Below are positions 16,545 through 24,809 of a DNA stretch of 29,491 nucleotides, piece by piece. The position numbers and the translations under genes are program-made. Source of the stretch: Candidatus Dadabacteria bacterium (GTDB lineage Bacteria; Desulfobacterota_D; UBA1144; Nemesobacterales; JADFKM01); assembly GCA_022564935.1 (NCBI GenBank), contig JADFKM010000006.1:1-29491 (forward strand). The letters are read 5' to 3'. A model generated the notes under the pieces. The model did not search any database, was not told where the DNA came from, and worked only from the letters and a program-made list of their open reading frames with translations. Position 1 is the first letter of the stretch, and each line of letters starts with the position of its first letter.

Positions 16545-16765
16545 TCATACGAGGGGGTATTGGAATCAGGTGCGATTCCTGAGCTGAACCCGCAGCCGTA
16601 ACCGGCCGAATCCCCCATCCCATATGGAGCAGCCAACCCAGCTCCAGAGTCACTGGAGAGACTATCGTTAGTGAGGGATCTCCGGGAAGGCTTGAGAGGG
16701 GAGATCAGGGGCTAAGAGTCCCGGGCCGGAAGCCGGAAAACATGCCTTCGAATAAAACGCCTCGG
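16545..16765 (+). ncRNA. Cobalamin riboswitch
   Basis: The conserved core is clear. AATCAGGTGCGATTCC is followed by GAGCTGAACCCGCAGCCGTA, the GCTG..CCCGC..C.GT pattern of the aptamer core. The B12-box equivalent GCCGGAAAACATGCC sits at 16732-16746. It lies between a consensus promoter and btuF, as expected for repression of B12 uptake by adenosylcobalamin. The exact ends are approximate. I see no strong intrinsic terminator between the aptamer and btuF, so control of translation is more likely. A 5-bp stem ACGCT/AGCGT (16870-16874 with 16890-16894) places the btuF ribosome-binding site in its loop. Confidence 0.88.
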
Positions 16766-16894
16766 GAGATAGGCACAACCGATGCATCTTAGAAAGCTCT
16801 ACCCTTTTTTGCTCGTTGCTTTTCCGGCCGCACCAAATTTCATGAGCCGCCGCTTCCCGGGTCAAATCAACGCTTTGTTTTAAGGAGTGAGCGT

Positions 16895-17800
16895 ATGGTC
16901 TCTGGTTGCCTGTTACACAGTTGTGTTATGGCCGCTCTACTGCTCTGTTTCTTAAGCCCTTCGGCACATGCTCTGGAAGCAAAGCGGGGCTGTCCCAAGA
17001 GGATAGTATCCCTAAACCTGGCCTCCGACGAGATACTGGTCGACCTCGTTGAGGGCGGCAGGATCGCAGGTATTACATACCTGAGCGCGAACGCAAAACT
17101 CTCAAACGTTTCTGAGCGTATTTCCGGGCTCAACGCAACCGTGAGAGCAAACCTAGAGACGATAGTGGAGCTTGAGCCCGACGTCGTAGTATTGGCCAAG
17201 TTCTCTCACCCGGACTTCGTGCTCCAGCTTCGGAACGCCGGAATACGGCTTGTCCTGCTCGAGTACTTCGAGTCCATAGACGGCATTAAAAAGAACATCC
17301 GCTTGATAGGGGAAGCAGTTTGCGAACAGGATAAAGCGGCTGCGCTGATAAAGGGGATGGAGACCGAGCTCGAAGCGATTTCTAGAACGCTCCCTGAGAA
17401 GGCCGGCAGGCCGAGGGTGCTCTATTTCAGCCCGGCAGGGTTCACGGCCGGTAGCTCAATCGTAGGCGACATAATAGAATACGCGGGCGGTATAAACGTC
17501 GTAGCCGAGGCGGGGATAATAGGGAACCGGAAGATCTCGCTCGAATTCATAATAGAGCTCGACCCCGACGTGATAGTTATGAACAGCTACAGCCCGGAGC
17601 GACCGGACTCCGCAAAACGCCTCATAGAGGAAACGGTGCTGAAACACTCGACGGCCGTTAAGAGCGGCAGGGTTTACCTGATCGACGACAAATATCTTAT
17701 AGGCGCCTCGCACTACGTTGTGAACGGCATCAGGGTATTGCACAGCCGCTTCTACCCTCCCCAGGAAAATAACGAGGAAATCAACGATGAAAGGCATTAG
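16895..17800 (+). CDS. btuF: Periplasmic cobalamin/corrinoid-binding protein BtuF-like
   Basis: The 301-residue protein has an N-terminal signal sequence (cleavage near SPSAHALEA) and the two-lobed periplasmic-binding fold of the helical-backbone class: CPKRIVSLNLASDEILVDLV, the ELEPDVVVLA strand, a long connecting helix, and ELDPDVIVMN in the second lobe. It delivers vitamin B12 or corrinoids to the BtuCD transporter. The family also includes siderophore and heme binders. The cobalamin riboswitch upstream decides for B12. The start has TAAGGAG at 16881-16887. The gene ends in TAG and overlaps the btuC start (17787) by 14 bases, so the genes are coupled. Confidence 0.9.
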   Translation: MVSGCLLHSCVMAALLLCFLSPSAHALEAKRGCPKRIVSLNLASDEILVDLVEGGRIAGITYLSANAKLSNVSERISGLNATVRANLETIVELEPDVVVLAKFSHPDFVLQLRNAGIRLVLLEYFESIDGIKKNIRLIGEAVCEQDKAAALIKGMETELEAISRTLPEKAGRPRVLYFSPAGFTAGSSIVGDIIEYAGGINVVAEAGIIGNRKISLEFIIELDPDVIVMNSYSPERPDSAKRLIEETVLKHSTAVKSGRVYLIDDKYLIGASHYVVNGIRVLHSRFYPPQENNEEINDERH

Positions 17801-18833
17801 AAAGAGGACTCTTTACTCCGTAGCGATCTGCTCAGCGGTATTGATCGTTATCCTCGCAGTTTGCGTACTTGTAGGAAGCGCATCGATCCCGCTGAAAACC
17901 GTGCTTGGTGTGCTGTTAAAATCGGTCGGGCTCGGCTTTATCGGCGACGCCGAGATAAGCCGCTCTCAAGAGGTGATTCTCTTAAACATACGAATCCCGA
18001 GGGTTCTGCTCGCCTCGCTTGTGGGGGGGGGTCTCGCCATAACAGGCTGCGTAATGCAGGCGATTTTTAAAAACCCTATGGCCGAGCCGGGAGTTCTCGG
18101 ATGGGCAAGCGGAGGGGCGTTCGTGGCGGTTGTCGTAATCTATACCGGCCTTGCCTCTTCAAGCGTCCTCATCCTTCCCCTCGGGGCGTTCGCCGGAACG
18201 CTGATTACAGCCTACACCGTATACAAAGTGGCAACGGTGAACGGATACACCCCAAGCTCGGTGCTGCTTCTAACGGGCGTGGCGCTGGGCTCCCTGTTTA
18301 TCGCCCTTACCACGCTGGTGCTCACCCTTGCAAATGTGTGGACGATGAAGGAGATGCTGTTCTGGCTCCTGGGAGGCGTGGACGCAAGGGGCTGGGCGCA
18401 CATCCGGCTGGCCGCCCCGGCGGTGGCTGTCGGCGCTGTGGGGATATTGTTTTACGCCAGAGAGCTAAATGCCATGCTGCTCGGCGAGGAGGTGGCCGTA
18501 ACCCTGGGGGTCAACGTGCAGAGAACAAAGACCGTACTTCTCGTCCTGTGCTCTCTCATAGTGGGTGCCTGCGTGTCGGTAAGCGGAGTGATAGGGTTCG
18601 TGGGCCTCATAGTACCCCACCTGATGAGGTTCGTCGTAGGGGCCGACCACAGGGCGCTCCTCCCCACAAGCTTCCTAACGGGGGCCGTGTTCCTGCCGCT
18701 TGCCGACCTCCTCTCGAGAACTCTAGCCAGGCCTATTGAGCTCAGGCTGGGTATCATCACCGCGTGTCTCGGCGTACCGTTCTTCCTGTATCTTCTGAAG
18801 AAAAACAGAGCCAAGATGGCGGGTGTGTCGTGA
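17787..18833 (+). CDS. btuC: Cobalamin ABC transporter permease BtuC-like (FecCD family)
   Basis: The 348-residue integral membrane protein belongs to the FecCD family with about ten membrane segments. It shows the conserved RIPRVLLASLVGGGLAITG and NPMAEPGVLGWASGG blocks, WLLGGVDARGW, and the coupling-region sequence VIGFVGLIVPHLMR that contacts the ATPase. The length is normal. It overlaps btuF at its start and btuD at its stop (GTGA). B12 specificity comes from the riboswitch, since the permease family alone does not separate iron-siderophore from B12 transporters. Confidence 0.92.
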   Translation: MKGIRKRTLYSVAICSAVLIVILAVCVLVGSASIPLKTVLGVLLKSVGLGFIGDAEISRSQEVILLNIRIPRVLLASLVGGGLAITGCVMQAIFKNPMAEPGVLGWASGGAFVAVVVIYTGLASSSVLILPLGAFAGTLITAYTVYKVATVNGYTPSSVLLLTGVALGSLFIALTTLVLTLANVWTMKEMLFWLLGGVDARGWAHIRLAAPAVAVGAVGILFYARELNAMLLGEEVAVTLGVNVQRTKTVLLVLCSLIVGACVSVSGVIGFVGLIVPHLMRFVVGADHRALLPTSFLTGAVFLPLADLLSRTLARPIELRLGIITACLGVPFFLYLLKKNRAKMAGVS

Positions 18834-19618
18834 GCGGCAATAACTCCATAGAAGTGAATAACGTCACCTACATCGCCGATGGAAAGACCATCATCAAAGA
18901 CATCACCTTCGGGCTCAACCCCGGGGAGCTGATAGGTGTAATAGGGCCTAACGGCGCGGGGAAGTCCACCCTGATTAAGAACATGGTTCGCATAGTCGAG
19001 CCGGACAGCGGCGATGTAACGTTGATGGGCGAGCCGGTAAGTCACTACGACGCGCAGGCGTTTGCTAGGAGCGTAGCCTATGTGCCGCAGAGCACCGAAT
19101 TCACATTTCCTATCACCGTGGAAGAAGCGGTACTGATGGGGAGAATACCTCACCTCAGCGGAGTACGCATGGAAGGCGCTCACGACTACACAGTTTCGGA
19201 GCAATGCCTGAAGGTGGTGGGAATGGAAGATTTTGCCGAAAGGCTCGTAACGAGCCTTTCGGGGGGAGAAAGGCAACTCGTCGCAATCGGCAGGGCGCTC
19301 GTGCAGGAGCCCGCGTTCCTTCTAATGGACGAGCCGACCTCGAACCTTGATATCCACCATCAGCTAACGATAATGGGGCTTCTCGTCGAGCTTACCCGTA
19401 GCGGCAAGGGCATCCTGGTGGTGCTCCACGACCTTACCCTGGCCTCCAGGTTCTGCACCAAGATACTGGCCATGAGCGGCGGGAGGGTAGTTTCATTCGG
19501 CACCCCAGCCGAAGTGCTCACCGAAGAGACCATAAGCCGTACTTTCAGGGTCAGCATACGCATAGAGAGGAACGAGCAGACCGGAAGCACCATCATCGAG
19601 CCGCTTGAGCCGCTTTAG
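18830..19618 (+). CDS. btuD: Cobalamin ABC transporter ATP-binding protein BtuD-like
   Basis: The 262-residue ATPase has Walker A GPNGAGKST (39-47), the Q-loop in YVPQSTEF (84-91), signature LSGGERQ (143-149), Walker B FLLMDEP (163-169) and the switch histidine in VVLHDLTLASRF. The GTG start at 18830 overlaps the btuC stop as GTGA; the longer frame from 18764 would lie inside btuC and is not needed. It completes a btuFCD operon. The outer-membrane receptor btuB is not in the window. A weak GAGCC/GGCTC hairpin spans the stop, without a T-tract. Confidence 0.93.
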   Translation: MSGNNSIEVNNVTYIADGKTIIKDITFGLNPGELIGVIGPNGAGKSTLIKNMVRIVEPDSGDVTLMGEPVSHYDAQAFARSVAYVPQSTEFTFPITVEEAVLMGRIPHLSGVRMEGAHDYTVSEQCLKVVGMEDFAERLVTSLSGGERQLVAIGRALVQEPAFLLMDEPTSNLDIHHQLTIMGLLVELTRSGKGILVVLHDLTLASRFCTKILAMSGGRVVSFGTPAEVLTEETISRTFRVSIRIERNEQTGSTIIEPLEPL

Positions 19619-20097
19619 GGCTCGCTAAACGAAGCTCCTACCATGACAGTAATTAGTAAAGAAATATCAAGGAATAGACAAGTGCGATAAAATTCTACTG
19701 ACAGGGTTGTTTTTTACTCTCAAATATTATGTAAATAAAGTAATGTGGGTTTAGAAGAAGAGGATAATGAGGTAGGGACAGATATTCACATACAAAATAC
19801 ATTCGTATCGTTGATCGTTACTTTATAATTACTGTATATCACTCTCTTATACATCTCTAGCTAAATTACCCACAAAAAGAGCATGTAGAAAATACCGAAC
19901 TTTTGATAATCCGCTCGGCTTCTTCTTTATTTTGATGGGCTGTTTTAAAAATCATAAGAGGAGTAGACTCTCTTTGGTTCTTAAGTATTTTGAAAAAGGC
20001 GGGCAGTGAATAGCTGGTAGCTCTTGGGTATTTAAATCAGGAAAGTGCGAATTTGGTAAGGTAAGGAAGTAAAAGAAATAAAAAGTAAGAAGTAATT
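19619..20097. other. AT-rich intergenic region before the lipoprotein island
   Basis: About 480 bases with no clear gene. The composition drops sharply to AT-rich just after btuD. Several promoter-like AT elements occur around 19,800-19,860, but none is convincing enough to call. No tRNA or integrase scar was recognised. Confidence 0.4.
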
Positions 20098-20114
20098 AAA
20101 GGAGGTAAAGAAAG

Positions 20115-20606
20115 ATGAATAGTACAGGAGTGAATAGGAGTTGGGTGATAGGTAGTATTGGAATTTGCTTATCATTAGCCCTTCTTTTCTTAGCTTTAAG
20201 CTGTAAAAATGAAACTGCAGAATCAACTAGGGAAGACGCAGAGATTAGAAAAAAGCTAGAAGAGAGGACCCGGAATTTAAGAAAACTAGAATTTGCCGTA
20301 GAGGACAGCGAAACCATTCTCTCCTCCATAAAAGAGGGTTTCTCTAAAAATGCATACGGTGATATAGCGGAACACGCAGAGGAAATTTCAAAGAAAGCAC
20401 AGAGCATGCGACAATACACTATTGATCTAGAAGGTGCTGAATATACACTGCTTAATAGAGATATTAGGAATCTCCAACACTCTGCTCACGAGCTTGAGGA
20501 AAAAGCACAGGCTAGACAGCATGCGGAAGCCCATCATTCAGCTCAAATGGTTGAGGAAGCACTTGAAACGCTTAAGGAAGATCTCCGCTCAGCACAGAGG
20601 AAATAG
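20115..20606 (+). CDS. Predicted lipoprotein with coiled-coil domain
   Basis: The 163-residue protein has a hydrophobic signal segment ending LALSC, with the cysteine at residue 30 in a non-standard lipobox. The rest is highly charged and helical: heptad-like runs such as RKKLEERTRNLRKLEFAVED and HELEEKAQARQHAEAHHSAQ suggest a long antiparallel coiled coil. I do not recognise the family; the layout resembles small periplasmic coiled-coil lipoproteins. AAAGGAGGTAAAGA at 20098-20111 provides a strong ribosome-binding site four bases before the ATG, a leader reused downstream. Codon use is AT-rich, unlike the btu genes. Confidence 0.75.
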   Translation: MNSTGVNRSWVIGSIGICLSLALLFLALSCKNETAESTREDAEIRKKLEERTRNLRKLEFAVEDSETILSSIKEGFSKNAYGDIAEHAEEISKKAQSMRQYTIDLEGAEYTLLNRDIRNLQHSAHELEEKAQARQHAEAHHSAQMVEEALETLKEDLRSAQRK

Positions 20607-20648
20607 TAATAAGGCAATTTTAACATCCAAAACAGGAGTAAACTCTTT

Positions 20649-21209
20649 TTGATTCTGAAGTATAAAGTAATTCTGTTGGTGCTTATGACTTTTATCTTTT
20701 CTGGATGTGTCGTTGCTGTTCCGCTTATATCTCTTGGGGCCGGTGCTTTGGGTGGAGCGGTAGCGGCAAGTAAAGTAAAAGAGAAGGGCCCTGAAAAAAC
20801 ACAACTCCAAATACGTGAGCTTCAAACGCGTCTATTTGATACCCGTAACTCAAAAAAGGTTTTGAAGACAATGCTCAATGTCCTTCAGGATGATGGTTTT
20901 ATCGTTAAAGAAGCAAACGTGGAACTTGGGTTGTTAACTGCTGCTAAGGAAATTGATGTTGAAACTAAAGGAGCTGTTTTTTGGGGAACTTTATTTAAAA
21001 CTGCCTGGGAAAAGAATGCCACCGTAGAAGTCACAGCTAATGTGAGTGAGTTTGGTAAGCAGACGCGAGTTCGAGTTAATTTTCAGAAAAAGGTTTATGA
21101 TAGTAGCGGTAGAGTGGCATCAGTCGAACTAATCGAAGATTTAAAGTTTTATCAAGAGTTTTTTGCAAAGGTGGATAAAGGACTCTTTATAGAAAGGGAA
21201 AAGCTGTAA
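20649..21209 (+). CDS. Predicted lipoprotein with a Gly/Ala-rich neck and beta-rich domain
   Basis: Translation probably starts at the TTG at 20649, with AGGAG about ten bases upstream. The product is 186 residues. The signal MILKYKVILLVLMTFIFSGC has a clean lipobox FSGC, with the cysteine at residue 20. A Gly/Ala-rich segment LISLGAGALGGAVAASK follows. The main domain contains LQTRLFDTRNSKKVLKTMLN, VLQDDGFIVKEANVELGLLT and a beta-strand series. I have seen this FDT...VLQDDGF...LGLLTA pattern in uncharacterised proteobacterial lipoproteins but cannot name a function. The TAA stop overlaps the ribosome-binding leader of the next gene, so the two are likely coupled. Confidence 0.75.
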   Translation: MILKYKVILLVLMTFIFSGCVVAVPLISLGAGALGGAVAASKVKEKGPEKTQLQIRELQTRLFDTRNSKKVLKTMLNVLQDDGFIVKEANVELGLLTAAKEIDVETKGAVFWGTLFKTAWEKNATVEVTANVSEFGKQTRVRVNFQKKVYDSSGRVASVELIEDLKFYQEFFAKVDKGLFIEREKL

Positions 21210-21222
21210 AGGAGGTAAAGAG

Positions 21223-21720
21223 ATGTTCAGAAATAAAATGGGAGTCAGATATGTGTGCGTTGGCGGTCTTTTGATGTTTGTGCTGCTTGCGGGCTGTATA
21301 CCGCATATGACAGCCGCCCAGCATCAACAATCCCTTGGTTCTACACGAGAGCGGGAAATGACGGTTGGTATTGTTCAAAAGGAAATTCGTGTGGGTATGT
21401 CCCAGGCTGACGTAGCCCAGGCGTTGGGTTCCCCAAATATTGTTACGAAAGATAGTGTGGGGGATGAGACATGGATCTATGATAAGATTGCGACAGAGGC
21501 TTCATATTCACACTCTGGTCAATCAGAAGGTGTAAAGGCGGGCGTCGGCGCCGGAGGTCTACTTGGCAAGATTTTAATACTTGGTGGGGTGGGTTATGGT
21601 AGAAGTGGAACTACCGCAGCAGGGGCAAGTGCGACTACTCAGAAAACACTTACAGTAATTATCAAATTCGATAAAAACTCGCGCGTGAAAACGTTTTCTT
21701 ACCATGCCAGTAAATTTTAA
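21223..21720 (+). CDS. BamE/SmpA-like lipoprotein
   Basis: The 165-residue protein has a lipoprotein signal ending VLLAGC, with the cysteine at residue 25. A SmpA/OmlA (BamE-like) motif follows: IRVGMSQADVAQALGSPN at about 56-73, and then ETWIYDK. A Gly-rich insertion, KAGVGAGGLLGKILILGGVG, separates this from a final strand LTVIIKFDKNSRVKTFSYH. True BamE stabilises the outer-membrane BAM complex. The extra glycine-rich, possibly membrane-active insert is unlike classical BamE, so this may be a paralogue with another role. The same AAAGGAGGTAAAGA leader (21208-21221) precedes the ATG by one base. Confidence 0.8.
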   Translation: MFRNKMGVRYVCVGGLLMFVLLAGCIPHMTAAQHQQSLGSTREREMTVGIVQKEIRVGMSQADVAQALGSPNIVTKDSVGDETWIYDKIATEASYSHSGQSEGVKAGVGAGGLLGKILILGGVGYGRSGTTAAGASATTQKTLTVIIKFDKNSRVKTFSYHASKF

Positions 21721-21880
21721 AAATTTAGACCACTCACTGTCAGTCAGAATGGATGCTGGATAATTAATTTAGTTCTCTAACTCTTAACACTTCTCGAACA
21801 TTATATGCTGAACATAAATCGTAAGGAAATTAAGGTTATTTGAAGTTTTGATTTTTCAATCTAAAGAGAGGTAAAGACAA

Positions 21881-22143
21881 ATGATGTATTTCGCCATTAT
21901 CTTTATTTCGCCTCCCTATTTTCTTTTACGAAAGAAGTGGGGCGGGTTTATTATTAATTCCTTTATCTCATTATAGCGTGGTTTTTTGTGCCGACCATCA
22001 TATTCACTTGGGTAGCGCCTGTATTCTGGATTTTGGGAATGGGACATGCTCTTTGGGCATATCGCAAGGAACTCATGGAAGAACAGGCCGAGATGATTGC
22101 TTCAAAGATGGCTGAGAAATTAAAGGGGGGTAAAGACATATAG
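21881..22143 (+). pseudogene. Small two-helix membrane protein with a frameshift
   Basis: From the ATG at 21881 the frame gives MMYFAIIFISPPYFLLRKKW and GGFIINS before stopping at TAG (21974-21976). The overlapping frame opened at 21958 continues FLYLIIAWFFVPTIIFTWVA, then FWILGMGHALWAYRKELMEE and a final amphipathic helix QAEMIASKMAEKLKGGKDI, ending at 22143. Together these make about 85 residues of a plausible small membrane protein with two hydrophobic helices and a charged C-terminal helix. A one-base indel near 21957-21961 explains the break. A ribosome-binding leader AAAGAGAGGTAAAGA (21863-21877) is intact. The piece was not an open frame of its own, so it is easily missed. Consensus error or true loss cannot be separated here. 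Confidence 0.7.
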
Positions 22144-22187
22144 CTTTTATTTTTCAAAATTCCTTGCTTTCCAAATTGAGGCAACAA

Positions 22188-24320
22188 ATGAATACGTCTT
22201 TTTTAAAGGCATTGTACATCGCAATGTTTTTTATTTTGATGGGCGTTCTTGCTGTAGGCTGTGGCGGGGGTGGTGGAGATACAGATACGGGTGTAAATAG
22301 CGTTAGCGTTTCAGGCAGTGTAGATGCTCCACCAGGTTCGAATATTATAGCAGTAAACTCAGCCATAGAGTCCAGCTCCATTAGTGTCGATGGCTCATTC
22401 ACTTTAGAGCTGGTTGAAGGCAGTGTTCAACTAGTAATTACTACAAACAGTGATGGCAATCCTATATTAATGGATATAGCAGTAGATGCCCGGGAAAACC
22501 AACAGATCACACTGGATGCACAATCTACTTCAGAAGCACTACTTTATCTATCACCGGGCGTAGCGCAGAATACCCCTGATGATGCAAGCACTGTCTTGGA
22601 GTTAATCCGTAGCTTACCAGAGACTACAAACTTAGCCACTATTCTAGCAAATAAAATAGCCGAAAATCCTAATATTTTAGTAGATCTAGAAGGCGATCCA
22701 GAAATTGTGCAGGCTATAAGTGTTGCCCTTCAAGCCTTCGTTGCAAAAATAACTTCTGAAGGATTTCAAAGTACGAGCTCTAGAGAGAATGCAATTGGTT
22801 CATTATCGGTATCTAGAAGTGCGACTGTTAACCCTTTATTTGCTAGTGGTCTATTTGTTTTCTTTAACGAGGAAACAAAGGAGCTTCGTGTAGAGAATGG
22901 AGCAAAGCGTTATGTGGATTTTTATACGGTAAGCCGCCCGACTGAGCAATTCCTTTTCGGGATTGACTCAGTCTCTGTCTTTGGATCAGGAATTGACATT
23001 CTCTTAGGAGAGCTTTCAGGGAGCACTCCCCAGGTGAGAACCTCGGAAGTAATAACACTAAGTGATTTCAGTACTTCAACACCTTTTATCATAAAAGCTT
23101 ACGGATTAGGTTTTCGTGATGCTGCTAATGTATGGGGTAGCGCTACCTTAGAGGACATAGATCGCCTCTATTTCCCAGTTAGTCAAACCTTAGTTTTTGA
23201 TACAGTCATTCCTACTATTAGTATTATTTTGGGTGTAGACGTGAGTCAATGCGGTGCGGAAGCTACCTTTTCATTTCTTAAAATAGTAAATGATAATCTT
23301 AAAACTTCACGTGTAATCGAGAACTTTATAAATGATGGTACTGTTGATAATTTTATCTTCGAGAGTATAGGAATAGTATGGGAATCATTGAGTTTTTCTA
23401 TTTTCACTCAAATAGCGAGAGATTGCTTTTTATCCGGTTTTGAAACCCTAGCGTTCAGATTAGTAGAGTTATTTACTCTAATCCCTGCTCGTATTACAAA
23501 TGGAAGTGAAGTTATAGGTGCTTTCGCTGCTATTGTTGGCACAAGGGCAATCGAAACATTTACAATTAGCTCATCAATTCCTCCACCACCTGCACCAACA
23601 CCACCTTCATCACCCTCACCAACCCCTACCCCTTCACCATCACCATCGCCTAGTCCCTCTCCTTTCCCATCACCTACGCCTACTCCTACACCAACACCAC
23701 CTCCTACACCAATCGTAAGCTTTCCCACCGTAACAACCGGCACCTATCAAATCTCAGGCCCAAGTTCAGCACAACTATTTGGTACCGTTAACTCCAACGG
23801 ATTGTCAACTACAGGTTGGTTCGAGTGGGGGACAACCACCTCTTATGGAAATACCACCAGTGCCGAGTCTCTGGGGAGTGGCACTAGTGTAGTACAAATG
23901 TTGCATACAATCTCTGGTCTTTTTTCAAACACCACATATCACTTCAGAGCAGTGGCACAGAATAGCGCTGGAATAAGTCTTGGCACAGATATGAGTTTCA
24001 CTACGCCTCCACCCCCGGTCGTTCCGCCAACTGTTACTACGGATCCTGCCACATCAGTTGGATCTTCATCTGCCACTCTCAACGGCACGGTCAATCCCAA
24101 CGGGTCGCCATTAACTGCTTGGTTTGAGTGGGGGACAACCACTTCTTATGGAAATACTACGACTATTATTAATTATGGTGGAAGTGGAACGAGTCCCATC
24201 CCCTTTAGTTGGAGTATATCCGGTCTTTCTCCCAACACCACCTATCATTTCAGAACGGTAGCGCAAAATAGCGCCGGGATAAGTCTTGGCAATGACCGGA
24301 CATTTACTACTTTGCCGTAG
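22188..24320 (+). CDS. Large lipoprotein with Pro/Ser/Thr linker and two fibronectin-like modules, ending at an in-frame TAG
   Basis: The 710-residue protein begins MNTSFLKALYIAMFFILMGV with a cysteine after LAVG and a run of glycines, typical of a lipoprotein anchor plus flexible neck. A short beta domain (about 38-100) is followed by a globular region to about residue 460 that I do not recognise. A linker of about 44 Pro/Ser/Thr residues (around 23577-23711) then leads to two roughly 100-residue Fn3-like modules with near-identical cores WFEWGTTTSYGNTT, NTTYHFR and AQNSAGISLG. A surface-exposed or adhesive role is likely for such architecture. The TAG at 24318-24320 is followed in the same frame by a further domain. 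GAGG eight bases upstream supports the ATG at 22188. Confidence 0.8.
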   Translation: MNTSFLKALYIAMFFILMGVLAVGCGGGGGDTDTGVNSVSVSGSVDAPPGSNIIAVNSAIESSSISVDGSFTLELVEGSVQLVITTNSDGNPILMDIAVDARENQQITLDAQSTSEALLYLSPGVAQNTPDDASTVLELIRSLPETTNLATILANKIAENPNILVDLEGDPEIVQAISVALQAFVAKITSEGFQSTSSRENAIGSLSVSRSATVNPLFASGLFVFFNEETKELRVENGAKRYVDFYTVSRPTEQFLFGIDSVSVFGSGIDILLGELSGSTPQVRTSEVITLSDFSTSTPFIIKAYGLGFRDAANVWGSATLEDIDRLYFPVSQTLVFDTVIPTISIILGVDVSQCGAEATFSFLKIVNDNLKTSRVIENFINDGTVDNFIFESIGIVWESLSFSIFTQIARDCFLSGFETLAFRLVELFTLIPARITNGSEVIGAFAAIVGTRAIETFTISSSIPPPPAPTPPSSPSPTPTPSPSPSPSPSPFPSPTPTPTPTPPPTPIVSFPTVTTGTYQISGPSSAQLFGTVNSNGLSTTGWFEWGTTTSYGNTTSAESLGSGTSVVQMLHTISGLFSNTTYHFRAVAQNSAGISLGTDMSFTTPPPPVVPPTVTTDPATSVGSSSATLNGTVNPNGSPLTAWFEWGTTTSYGNTTTIINYGGSGTSPIPFSWSISGLSPNTTYHFRTVAQNSAGISLGNDRTFTTLP

Positions 24321-24644
24321 ATATCATCTTTAGGTCAGATTTCCATCGGGCCCTTATCACTGAACTTTGGTGATGTTACAGTCGGAACGTGCAGCACTGT
24401 TCCATTTGCGATTCAACATGTTTTGGGTACTGGCCCTGCATCTGGGACGGTCGGTGCAAGCCCAAATCCACCGTTTAATATCTCATCTAACAGCAGTTTT
24501 TCGGTTTCGAATGGGCAGGGTGTCAACGTAGGGGTTCAGTTTTGCCCCACAAGCACCGGCACTTTCTCAGGGACTGCCACCGTGTCGAGTAACGCAACCT
24601 TTACGGGGACTAACACCGTTTCCCTAAACGGCACCGGCACATAG
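24321..24644 (+). pseudogene. Stranded Hydin-like (choice-of-anchor D) C-terminal domain
   Basis: Directly after the TAG, the same frame stays open for 107 codons to a second TAG (24642-24644). The translation has the ASPM-SPD2-Hydin pattern: ISIGPLSLNFGDVTVGTCST near the start, VNVGVQFCPTSTGTFSGTAT in the middle, and NTVSLNGTGT at the end. Such domains normally sit at the C-terminus of secreted repeat proteins like the one upstream. No start codon with a ribosome-binding site introduces it, so it is translated only if the TAG is read through or is a sequencing error. Confidence 0.78.
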
Positions 24645-24809
24645 CCAGATTTGTGATAGTTTACTAGTTAGTCGATCCTTATAAAGTCCTTTACGGGGTG
24701 GATTTAGGGATATTTAGCCCGAAATAGGACTGTTCTAAAATGAGCGAAATAAAACCCTTCGCCATCCTAATATTTCAAAGACAAGCGTTTAACAACACGG
24801 CAGCGTCTC

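Noticed and set aside
23408-23743. Gly/Val/Glu-rich minus-strand frame
   Set aside because: It is the antisense of the Pro/Ser/Thr linker, with low-complexity composition and no ribosome-binding site.
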